NCBI RefSeq assembly: GCF_009727055.1
Contig: NC_052353.1
Location: forward strand, 47,713,348 to 47,777,347
DNA: 64,000 bases
Direction of reading: 5' to 3'
Origin: Benincasa hispida
Taxonomy: Eukaryota; Streptophyta; Magnoliopsida; Cucurbitales; Cucurbitaceae
The translations under genes and the position numbers were made by a program. Below are positions 34,856 through 45,290 of this stretch, piece after piece. The notes under the pieces are model-generated. The model had not been told where the DNA came from, ran no database searches, and saw only the letters and a list, made by a program, of their open reading frames with translations. Each line of letters opens with the position of its first letter. Positions within the stretch are counted from its first letter, which is position 1.

Positions 34856-37800
34856 TCAGAAAAGAGTGGAAGAACAGTCCATAGAGAAAGGATTGCATAT
34901 GACATTGTCCAAATAGTAATGTGGATGAGCAGCATCCATCACCACAAATTGCATATCCTCTGATGGCTTCCAATGGCGCTTTCTTTGGTTAATGAACCAA
35001 TTGTTGATCTGCTTCAAGTCGAGCCCTGTTGACTCCGCTAACGCCACCTTTTGCGACTCCTACACTCGATAACATTTTCGACCACGTTAATCGTACAACG
35101 ACGCAAACGATACAGAGCACACCAGAAAGTTAATAAGAGTTCATAATAAACAACTATGTGTATATATATATATATGATTCTAATGCACGTAGTCATTTTA
35201 TGAAAGTAAGATGAATGTCAATGGGATTTATACCGAGGGGTATGGCCATTTGTAATGTCGACTCCACCAGTCGAGCAACTGTTGTCGAGCTTCTTTTGGC
35301 AACTTTCCATTCTTCTTCTTCTTCAAAAATTCTTGTTTTAGGCTACCAAGATATCCGCTATATTTGCGTAGAAGCTGGCCTTTGAGTTCCTTCTCTTCGG
35401 CTTGAGGGTCGATGTAGTTATCGTTCATATCGACCTCAATCTCCTTCGAGCACTCGTTTTGCCTGACCAACTCAAAACCTAAGACAGACATCCATTTCAG
35501 AACACAACCATTCATATCTTTAACATCTAAATACTTGTGGTTCGAAAAAGAAATAATATTACAGACATTTAAACACACGACCATTTCTTAGAGCTGTAGT
35601 AATTATTAGGCTTAATGAGCCTGTCCTATTTCAACATGACAACATTAGTAAATTAGCTGACCTCAATAAAGTACTTTACTTAATTTTTCATTATTTTTGT
35701 GTTTATTAATATAATGTTGTAGAGAAAATTTATTTGATTAATTAAATATTAATATAACTAAACCAATAAAAAAAATTGGGTCACATCATAAGTTCAAACT
35801 TTCTTCCAGGGAGAATTTATATTCAAAATGAATAATCATTTAAAATAGAAAATCCTTCTCCTTTCACTTTATAAAGGTTGAAACCAACCTAAAGACAGCA
35901 TATAATGAGTCAAGATTTTTACTTTCAATGGTGAAATTAGTAGATAATGAACAAGAAATAGGTCAAAAGTTATCAACTATATTCCATGTATAATTTTATT
36001 AAAAAAAATCTAATCTCTACAACAGGGACTATAATTTCAATGGCAGTCACATTTGGAGTAATTTCTTCTAAATATATGTAATCATTCTAACATAATTTAT
36101 TAAATAAAATATTCTTTTAACTCAGCATAAATTTATCTTTAATAAACACATTAGGTAAAAGGTTTAATTCTCTACCTAAAAAATAAAAAAATAATAAAAA
36201 TAAAAATAAAAAACTTTACTATTTTCTAACATATAAGGGTAAATGTGTGCCGTCATTCTTAAACTTTTCTAAGCTAATTCAACTGAAAACCCTATCTTAT
36301 CATTTCAGAGAAATTGTTCAAAAACATCTCACAAGAATTTTGATTACATTCAAATTACTTTATCTTGTTATTCACTTTAATTCATACCAATATTTTAAAA
36401 AATCAAGTCAAACTAAAAAAAATACTTAAAAACTTATTTTTGTTTGCTAAAAATTCAAAATTTCTACAAAAAAAAAAAAAAAAAATCTGAAAACCATCCT
36501 AAGAAATTAGGAGGAAACAAAATAATTTAAAAAAATAGAAAATTAAAAACAAAAGGACCGACCTTAGTTATTGGTCTTGATAACTAAGCTTAGCTTGTAT
36601 GGATCACTTTCACCTATGAGTTTCTTTCTTTTGCTATCTATTTTTTTACAAATATTTACAAAATTCAAACTTGTTTCTGTTATTATTTCAAGAATTTTGC
36701 ACAAGTCAAATTCAAATTCGCCATCAAGAAAAACGAAAATCATTGTAAAAGAATTGAGAGAAAAGAACCACACATCCTAAAAGCTAAATTGTTAAATTAT
36801 CAGATGGCCTAACACATAGATGTACTCAAATTTTTTGGTAGTGAGAAATTCAAATCCCCACTTCCCACATTTATACTGCATATTAAAAAGCTCTCCAAAT
36901 CATAAGATAAATATGATTGGAGAACATTTTTCTATTGTAGCTAGCTAGCCATAGTCATTTCCCTCAAAGTAAAGGGAACCAAAACCAACTTGAAAAGCTT
37001 GAATCCTAACCTACTGATCATAAACAAACAAATTAAGCCTAAACCTACAATGCATGTTTAGTTCTTCGATGATCTTTTCACAACCTTCTTTTTTTTCCAA
37101 CAAAATACGATGAGAAAAAGAGATCGAAAGGTGCACCAAAAATGTCTCAATTAGGTTGATACATCTTTAACGTGTTATTTACGTTCAAAAATAAAATTAC
37201 CGAAAAGAAAAATAAGTCTTTATCTTAATCTCCTTTTGGACTCGAGCTTTTGTGATCAGTACTTATTTCTGAACATTGATTTGATGTGCAATTATAACAT
37301 GAATAAAAAAGGACACATCAGAGCAAAACCATTAGCTATATTATTACCCACCTAAAATCATAATAATCTAATAGAAGGGTCAAAAAGGACAATATATCAT
37401 ATAATATAATAATGTTATAAAAATTAAAATAATATGAGATTTTAAGGATAATAATAGAGAGAAAGAGAGTAACCATCAGAAGGAACTGCCAAGGCTTTGA
37501 GCTGAGACTCGATTCTTGAGAAGAAAAGCATTGCTTCTCTAAAAGGTTTAAGTTCTATTGTGTAATCAATTGGTTTTTTTATTTTTTGTTTTTGAAAATC
37601 AAGTCTATAGACACTATTTTTATCTCTAAATTTCTTTATTTTTTATTTACTTTTTACCCATGACNGCTTCTCTAAAAGGTTTGGTCAACTCTTGTTCATA
37701 TTTGGTTAACATCTCACAATAAGCCTCCATGAACTGATCCAATGCTGGATCATCCCCACGTCCCGCCGCCCTACAGCTTCCCGTTGCCACCGCACACGCC

Positions 37801-38988
37801 TGCTCTAGTCTCGCCACCACTTCTGGTGGCGCACCCACCTGAACCAACAACATTCCACACACACCCACATGAAATCATACGCTCATAACAAAAATACAAA
37901 ATTAAATCTCAACTCCGTATAAATCGTTCAACCAAAAAGCTTACGCTGATGAGTCATAAAAATTAAAAGATCTAAAGAACAAATTTACTTTCTTTACTCA
38001 TCTTCTCAAATTTCTTTATTTTTTATTTTAAATTATGGGGAATTAAAAGAAAACATAATAATAATAATAAAGAAGAAATAACAACATATAGGTTAGAAGA
38101 TGAAAAAAAATCTTACCAGAAATTTTACTTTCTTTGCTCATCTTCTCAATATTCTTTACATTTGATTTAAAATTATGGGAAATTAAAAGAAGACCTAATA
38201 AATGATAATAAATAAGAAATAACAACAAATAGGTCAGAAGATGGGGAAAAAAATTTACTTTCTGCACTCATTTTGATCTTAAATTTCTTTATATTTGATT
38301 TTAAATTACGCAACATTAAAAGAAGACCTAATAAATAATAATCAAGCAGAAATAACAACAAATAGGTTAGAAGAAGAAAGAAAAAAAAATCTTACCAACA
38401 AATTTACTTTCTTTACTCATCTTTAAATTTCTTTATTTTTTTAAATTTAAATTATGGAAATTAACAAGAAGACCTAATAAATAATAATCAAGAAAAAATT
38501 GCAACAAATAGGTTAGTAAAAAAAAGACCTTACCAACCCTAAAGTTTAAGAGTTACAATTAATTTACTAGTATTGATTCAACCAAAACAATAAATAAATA
38601 ATAAATTAAGTTGATAGATGACGGTAAATTTACAAACCTTTTGACAGTTGACATAAGCGGCGAGAAGGCGAGGGAAGAGAGGATGAGCCATAATCTTCGC
38701 TTTAGAAGTTGAAGTAGTAAGAACATCATTATTGTTAGTATGAGGATGAGGAACAAAAGCAGAAACCCTTTGAGTTTGAGCATTATTATTATTGTTGGAA
38801 GTAGAAGAAGACCACGACAAAGGCAAGAACATCTTGTTATTGTTGTTGTCGTCCAATGTTTGAGGATTATTACTATTGAACATCATCATCATGGGAGTGT
38901 TAGAATTGTTGTTGTTGGTGGTGGTGGTGGTACTGTTACAAGTAGCCATGAAAGAACAGCTGCTACCACTGGATCCTCCTCCTTCCAT
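34856..38988 (-). CDS. STM: Class I KNOX homeobox protein, SHOOT MERISTEMLESS orthologue
   Basis: Exons: 38638-38988 (residues 1-117), 37666-37838 plus 37474-37532 (118-195, exon 2, split in this assembly), 35234-35478 (196-276) and 34856-35059 (277-343). All introns are GT-AG. The N-terminus is rich in Asn, Met and Thr. KNOX1 begins [19 protein letters not shown] and crosses into exon 2 ([15 protein letters not shown]); KNOX2 is [16 protein letters not shown] onward; the ELK domain is [20 protein letters not shown] (225-244). The TALE homeodomain (about 247-308) has the PYP loop and [12 protein letters not shown]. The tail [10 protein letters not shown] matches STM. Known role: nuclear transcription factor that partners BELL proteins and maintains the shoot apical meristem. 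The joined exon 2 is 232 bases, exactly the phase needed, so the split looks artefactual. Length (343) is somewhat below Arabidopsis STM. Confidence 0.93.
37533..37682. other. Single-N join with 17-bp duplication inside STM exon 2
   Basis: GCTTCTCTAAAAGGTTT occurs at 37533-37549 and again at 37666-37682, with a lone N at 37665 between. Deleting 37533-37665 restores one continuous exon in phase. The extra 116 bases are AT-rich and intron-like. Confidence 0.85.
37982..38535 (-). repeat. Four-copy tandem array inside STM intron 1
   Basis: Units start at about 37982, 38122, 38252 and 38401 (130-149 bp each) with TTTACTTTCTTTACTCAT, AAATTTCTTTAT, TTAAATTATGG, AATTAAAAGAAGACCTAATA, AATAACAACAAATAGGTTAG and CTTACC in fixed order. 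Copies differ by substitutions and indels. On the gene's strand several copies carry GGTAAG, a donor-like string. Confidence 0.9.
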
Positions 38989-39105
38989 GGCCTTCCCTTT
39001 TTGATCTCCCGCTATTTAAGCTTAACAAAAACAGTGTTCTTCGTACTTTATTTTGGTTCACACGAGCAGATGTGAAATGGAAAGAGAAAGAAGGGTAGAA
39101 ATTGA

Positions 39106-39171
39106 TTAGAAAAATTTTGTTTTTTGGGGTTTACCTTCCCGATGGAATGGAACCTCGTTCATTGGAGCCAT
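39106..39171 (-). promoter_or_regulatory. Possible upstream ORF in the STM 5' leader
   Basis: A 21-codon frame, MAPMNEVPFHREGKPQKTKFF, starts 183 bases upstream of the STM ATG and stops before it. Whether the transcript includes it is inferred. GAAGGTAAACC inside it could also be a splice donor of a leader intron. Confidence 0.35.
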
Positions 39172-39555
39172 GAGGAGGAGTGAAGTTTTTGTTTTGGGGG
39201 GTTTTTTCTGACTGGGATTTTTTAGAGAAGAAGAGTGAGTTTTGGGGGAAAGTGTAATATTGAAAGATGTGTTAAGAAGAAAGAAATAATTTTTATGGGT
39301 AAATGTGGTAATAAGAAGGGAGTTGGAGGGGTTGAAGGGATCAAAATGGATAATCAAAGTGTGGTGGGATTGATGGGAATAAAGGTCTTTTTGGTGCTAT
39401 TGGAGGAGACACCCTTCTGTTTACACACTCTTCATCTCTCACTCACCTTTTTTTTTTCTTTTTAATAATTACTATTTATTTCTTTTCAAATAGGTCTGAG
39501 TGAGTGGAAGATTAGTTCAACGTTACAATGTGATTGTCAATTTTATATCCAATAC
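39172..39555. other. STM promoter-proximal region
   Basis: Pyrimidine-rich on the gene's strand with CT tracts. No convincing TATA box or known STM conserved element could be placed by eye. Confidence 0.35.
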
Positions 39556-39770
39556 TTAGGAGGTATTTAGGATAAAGAGTAAAATAGTGAGGAGTTAGAA
39601 GTTATGAAGACTAGAGAGTTATTAACTCTCGGATTTACAATGTGAAGAGTTGATAAGATATAGAATTGATGTCTTTTTAGTAGTATGATCTACTAACTCT
39701 TTAGGCCAAATAAGCAGACTTCTCAACTCCGACTTTCCAACTCCTTGGACCAAACACACTCCTAGAGGGT
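39556..39770. mobile_element. MITE-like element with TIRs
   Basis: The left end AGGAGGTATTTAGGATAAAG and the complement of the right end AGGAGTGTGTTTGGTCCAAG are related, followed on both sides by GGAGTT-AGAAG-type text. No coding region; length about 215 bp. Confidence 0.5.
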
Positions 39771-39954
39771 GTTTGTTTCAAGAGTTGGGATTGGATGAGT
39801 TAGGCATCGTAAGCCCAACCCTTGTGCAGGGCATAGATTTAGGAAATCTTGGCTTATTACATTCTTTCCCCATGAGTTTGAATAGTGTTTACTATTCAAG
39901 CTCATAGGTTACCTCCTTCCTTTTTTTTTTTTTTCTAATTTAATCTAGAAAGTA

Positions 39955-40345
39955 CGTTGGCCAACCTCGAGACACCACCTTTGGTGACCATTGCGGTCAA
40001 CTCTAGCCACCTCCCACCGACAACCGCTGCCAATCAACTCTAGCCGCCACTCTTTGGCGACTGTCGTGAGCCAACTCCAGTAGCCACCTCTAGCAAACGC
40101 TGTGAATCAACTCCAATAGCCACCTCTGGCGAACGCTGTCAGCCACCTCCGACGACCACCGCCACCTTGGCGATCGCTACCTTGGTGACCGTTGTCGGCC
40201 AACCTTTAGTCGCCACTGGCCAACTCCGACCACCATCGACCAACCTCTAACAACCCTCTTTCCTCCAAACTGGCAAAATTTCGGCCACCAACTGTGTTAG
40301 CCACCCTCCGACTGCCACCTCCAGCGACCGTCACCAACTAATCTT
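39955..40345. repeat. Degenerate GC-rich array 'CCAACTCTAGCCACC'
   Basis: Repeated variants of CCAACTCCAGTAGCCACCTC with GGCGACCGTTGTCGGCC-like linkers, unit about 30-36 bp, GC-rich against AT-rich surroundings. Reading frames are short and repetitive. Confidence 0.65.
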
Positions 40346-41324
40346 GAAAAACATTAATAAAAATACTCTTCGTATATAACAAACTAGACAAATTTGTATA
40401 TAGAAACACTTTTAAAAAATAATTGAATTACATGTATGTTTTATTTTATTTTATTGAGTTTTTATCAAAAGTGTTTGATTAAGAATGAATTTTTGAAAGA
40501 TATTTTTTTCTAAGTCATTCCAAATATGTCAATGGACTATGATTTTATAGTTGTATTTATTTAGGTTATATGTGTAGGACTATATATGTTTAAAAGCTCT
40601 AATTTAATTTAATAATATTTTCATATTTTTTTTGTTGGTTAATTTAACTAGCTCGACAACTTAGAATCATTTTTTAAATGTAAAGATTTAAAATGTTTAA
40701 AATAACTTAGCGACCAAATAAACAATAAAACTCAAAATTTTATGATTTTTTATTCTTCAAATGTAATTTGATAAGAAAAAAAAAGTATAGTTTTTCAATA
40801 ACTAAATTTAATATTAAAATACTAGTTTATTTCAATTTTAAATTAGTGTATTATGGTAAAAAAAATTGATCATTTTCAAATTAGTTAAAGTGACAAAAGT
40901 CTATGAAATTTATTTCAAAATGTAGTAAGATTAAAATATCAAATTATTAAAATAATCGATTAAATAAAATTATAATGTTAGCCAAAATCTCTATTTCAAA
41001 TTTTTTTTAAAAAATATTCTTTTAAATTTTTTAGTTTATTTTAAATTTAACTATATTAAAATAATCAAGATGAAAATGTTAAACTAATTTAAAATCTAAC
41101 AGGTGATCAAATACAAGAAAATATTTCACAAATTAAATATTTATAAATCTGCACTTCATTCCTAGGCTACTAAAACTTGCAATCCAAACTTCTACTTCCA
41201 AAATCTACACTTCAAACATAGTTTTCAAAAATTCAGACTACCTAAACCTCCCAATCTAATCGCCAGACTTAACATTCTCATATTTAAGATTCCAAATTTG
41301 CGCGTCAAACACCCCCTTAGAGGT
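40346..41324. other. AT-rich spacer
   Basis: The right end (41240-41335) holds CGTCAAACACCCCCTTAGAG, probably the end of another TIR element. Otherwise nothing was recognised. Confidence 0.35.
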
Positions 41325-41580
41325 TATTTGTAGGCCTGCAATGGAGTTAGCTTGTAATGTAATGTAATTAAAGTCCATGTTTGAATTGAGCATCTTGGGA
41401 CCGACTTGTAATGCCAAACTTCGTTGCCACAGTTATCAATTCAACCCTCTTTCCCACCATAACACTTCACAATCTCATTTCAATTCCAACCTTGATTCCT
41501 CACTCATTCTTACACCCCTCAGATTCTTAGTAATTCTAATTAAATCCCAACTTCCCAAACAACCCATTAGAGATGGTTGA
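41325..41580 (+). mobile_element. MITE family member 1
   Basis: Shares GTAATGTAATGTAAT, TGTTTGAATTGAG, ATGCCAAAC, TCAATTCAACCCTCTTTCC, CACCAT and ACAATCTCATTT with 50265-50525 in the same order. The ends (GGTTATTTGTAGG; CCAAACAACCCATTAG) look inverted. Confidence 0.65.
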
Positions 41581-43349
41581 TATTGTTTTATCATGTATGG
41601 ATATTAAATGGTAGTTAGAATAGTTTTCTTTGTCTATCAATAAAATGGTTTATCTCAGTCATAACTATAATTCTATAGCGGTACTTCCATCCAGGTTTAT
41701 CTGAATACTATAAATTTTGACTATCTGTTTGACTTCAAATTATGGAGGTGGCTACCTATAAAGACAAATGATAAGTTGATCCCAAAGCACAAATCTCAAA
41801 CAAATAAAGTATCAAATAAATACATCACGGAGTTATTACTGTCTATCACTAAAATTAGAAATTTCGTGTATTCAATCCTTTTTTGTGGATTCAATCGGCT
41901 TTTTAGATATTTCTATGAGTTGAAAGTAAATTTTGTTATATTTACCATCAGTTTTAAGTTTTACTATTTTTTGCAATATTGCAGCCTTATTTGGCTATAT
42001 ATGCCATGAGCTTTTAATTTAGCTATTTTATTTAATCACTAAAGATAACTATAAAAATATTAATTAATTATAATATTAATAATTAGTTATAAAATTTTGT
42101 ATCAAATAATCAAGATAAAATAGAATAGTAATCGTAAATGTATTAGTTAAATTCTATCCTGTCTAAATAATATAGATATTTAATAATTAATTAAAATTAA
42201 TAATAATGATTATTTATATTAATTTATTAAATAATTGGGTGATATTTTCGTGATTCATCTTAAACCCACTTGTATGAAGGGTATTTGAAAACCAATATTA
42301 AATAAGTTTTAAAGTTCATAAAATAATAGTATCATGGGTTTTAAAAGGTAAAATATTGTGAAACAAACCATTACATTAAATGTCAGTTTGATTCAATAAC
42401 AAAACAGGTAAAGCAAATATACTCTTAAGACTTCAAGTTAACAATCGTATCGATTAAAACCCTAAATATTTAGCTGTATCACTTAAACCCCAAGTTAATG
42501 ATTGTATTGATTAAAATCCTAAAATTTTATGAGTGAATCAATTTATGTTCTCTCTAGATCTATTTTATACTTTTTCAAATATATAAATAAATATAATATT
42601 AAAAAAAATGTTGAAATGAAAGTTATAGTCGCAAGTTTTCATTAATATGAGTGGTTATTCATCTTTCTGTCTTCTTCTATATTTAAAGAGTCGCATCGTG
42701 ATTTTTTTTTTCTATTTTAAATGGAATTAGTTGAATATATAACAAAATTAATAGCTCAATAGTATAATTTTTCTTTTTACTTTATTCAAAAATGTTACTA
42801 AACTAAGAAGAAATACTTAAAAGAAAAATCTTCAATTATTTTCAACTCTTAAAATTCAAATATCCAACTTTTTAGATTGATGATATATGATTCATCTCAC
42901 TTTTGAGTTTTGCCTTATTATAAAATATATAACCCTACAAATTCAAAACTTCATTGTTTATATATATATATTTAATTAGCCTCATTGATAATTATATTTG
43001 ATTTTTTATTTTTGCCTATCAAGATGAGTTTAATTCAATTAGTATAAATGTTTGCTGATGACCGAGAGATTTGCTATTCGAATCCTGTAGCCATTATACT
43101 AAAAACAACACTCTTGTTTGCCTCATTATAAAATATAGCCCTTACAAATCCAAAATTTCAAAGTATATATATATGTTCAATTTGATTATTATATTTGATT
43201 TTTAAATTTTGAATTTTGGATTATGAGTTTATGAATTTATATATTTTTGTTATTCAGTTTCTGTATTGTATTTTTAAAAATTAAGTCAAATTTGAAAAAT
43301 TAAGAAAATACTTTTTTTTGAACAATATACAAAGATAAAGGATCAGTCG
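41581..43349. other. AT-rich spacer with one SINE remnant
   Basis: Apart from the tRNA-like segment at 43025-43095, no feature was recognised. Confidence 0.4.
43025..43095 (+). mobile_element. tRNA-like SINE remnant
   Basis: TTTAATTCAATTAGTATAAA (box A-like) followed after about 30 bases by GCTATTCGAATCCTGTAGCC (box B-like). Confidence 0.4.
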
Positions 43350-43960
43350 ATGCTAGAGATATCCAATTTTCCCATGAGGACGGGACAGGGATTTCCCGAT
43401 TAGGCGGAGAATGGGGGAGGGAGTAGGGGAGAAAAATTTCTTGTGAGCTAAACGGCATTCCCCGTCTTCGTCCCTGCCCCCGATCCGTTCCCCGTCCCCG
43501 CCCTGATTAGCTTTTGCATATTTATTTAGTATATTTATTTAATGTTATGTTATTATTATTATTATATAAATATTACATTTAAATTTCAAATTTGATTATT
43601 TATTGAGAAAGATAATGAATATGTTTAAATTTATATTATATATGTGAATAATTTGATTTATATTTATTACTTTCTACTAAAAAAAATTAATTAGCTTTTT
43701 TAGGCCAAAATTTGGGTAATTTATCTTTAAATTCAAATTGTCATATAAAAATAACATAATAAACAATTTAGTAATAAAGTTTATTATTTAATTAAAATTT
43801 GCTCACATTAATGATTTAAATTAATTGGCTTTTTACAAAAAAAAAAAGGTAACAGGGAAAAATTCCCCTCGGGGAACCCGATCCCCATGGGGAATTTCAT
43901 GGGGGATGGGGAATGAAATGGGGAAAGGGGACGGGGATGGGGAATGGCATCCCTGGCCCT
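43350..43960. mobile_element. G/C-rich-ended TIR element
   Basis: Both ends are strings of CCCC/GGGG blocks in inverted orientation: GGACAGGGATTTCCC and CCCCGTCCCCGCCC at 43380-43505, and TTCCCCTCGGGGAACCC to GGGGACGGGGATGGGGAATG at 43860-43945, followed by GCATCCCTGGC. An AT-rich centre separates them. There is no transposase, so it is a non-autonomous element. Confidence 0.6.
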
Positions 43961-44224
43961 GCCCCGCTCCGTGGAGATCTCTTCGACACACTCAGATATC
44001 TTAACTAGGTTAACACCCTCGAAGCGCCATCATCATATCCCAATCAATGCGCTTCATAAATCATCAAAAAGCAGTACAAATGAGCTAGAGGAGAGCTCTA
44101 AGAAATACAATGGGGAAAGACTACAAGAAAGTCCTCCAATTAAGCGCGATAGTAGGAACATCATAGTTTTGAAATAAAGTAGATTTAGAGTACCAAACAA
44201 CAGCCATATTCAAAATATCACCCC

Positions 44225-45290
44225 AAAGTTGTTGTGACATTTTTTTAGATTTTTACGTCCAATTGTTTCGCTCCAACTACATGCACCAAAGTCCAGTTCC
44301 AAAAAGATTACTCGTGATAATCTTAGCTTGAGAAGTAGGAGAGTTAGTAATAACCATGGATCAAGGACACAGGGGCATTCAAAGGCACAGTAGCTATGAT
44401 GTTATTCTAGATAATAGCCGAGTAAGAGCAGTTTGAAAATAAATGATTGGCTGCTTCCCCACGTTTCTTGCACATAATACACCAGCTAGGATCGAGGTAG
44501 CAATTCGGATGTTGAACCTGACATTTATATTTTGTATTTATACCTTTGTGCAATATAGACTAGATAAAAAATTTATATTTTTAGGTAATGAGGTTTTCCA
44601 AAGATAACCAACCTGGATGTGGGTAGTGATGGGCAAGCTTCTATTTAAAAAAAGTCTTCACAGATTTCACAGTAAAAAGTCCATTGGAGTTTAAATTCCA
44701 TGTAGCAATGTCATGACCAACATCACAGTTAGGAGTAGCTCAATTTGAAGTGATGAGATTCCATTGGTTTTCTTCTCTACCATTTAAAGGCCTTCTGAAG
44801 CCAGAATTCCACCCTTTTGTATCATCAAACCATGCTTCTTTAACCATGATATTGGGGTTGGAAGATAGGGCAAAGAAAACTGGATGAAGTTCTTTAAGGG
44901 GTCTATCAGTAACCCAATTTCCAAAAAAAGTTTTAGAGTCATCTTGAATTTTCCACTATATAAAGGCCCTCATTCTCTTATTGATCTTAGAGATATAAAA
45001 CCAAGGTGCCTTAGCACTATAAGACCTACATTGAGAAGGCAAGGAACCACCATGGGGGTTAGAGTAATTGCTACCAATTAATTGCGTCTACAAGCTTTGA
45101 AGTTCGGTATGGAAACGCCATATCCATTTAGATAAACTTCGTTTGTAAATTTAATTTTATCAATGTCTAAACCACCCTTATCTCTTGGAGCAGTAATAAA
45201 ATCCCATTCGACCAAGTGTGAACCTCTCCTTTTTTCAACACATTCCCATAGAAAATCGTCCATTCTTTTTTCGATAGATTTGCATATGAC
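44225..45290 (-). pseudogene. LINE (L1-like) C-terminal fragment
   Basis: Minus strand pieces match the end of a plant LINE ORF2: FLWECVEKRRGSHLVEWDFI and DKGGLDIDKIKF (45255-45130), VTDRPLKELHPVFFALSSNP (about 44915-44855), GWNSGFRRPLNGREENQWNL (about 44820-44760) and the zinc-binding NCYLDPSWCIMCKKRGEAAN with HLFSNC-like text (44505-44420). Frames change repeatedly and stops occur. The RT domain proper is absent, as expected for a rearranged 5'-truncated insertion. Confidence 0.75.

Noticed and set aside
37549..37665. A genuine short intron splitting STM exon 2
   Set aside because: No GT-AG pair removes it without disturbing the phase as cleanly as deleting one copy of the 17-bp repeat; the adjacent N points to a contig join.
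44884..45081. Plus-strand frame of 65 codons
   Set aside because: Antisense to the LINE fragment, whose zinc-binding and RT-tail motifs read on the minus strand.
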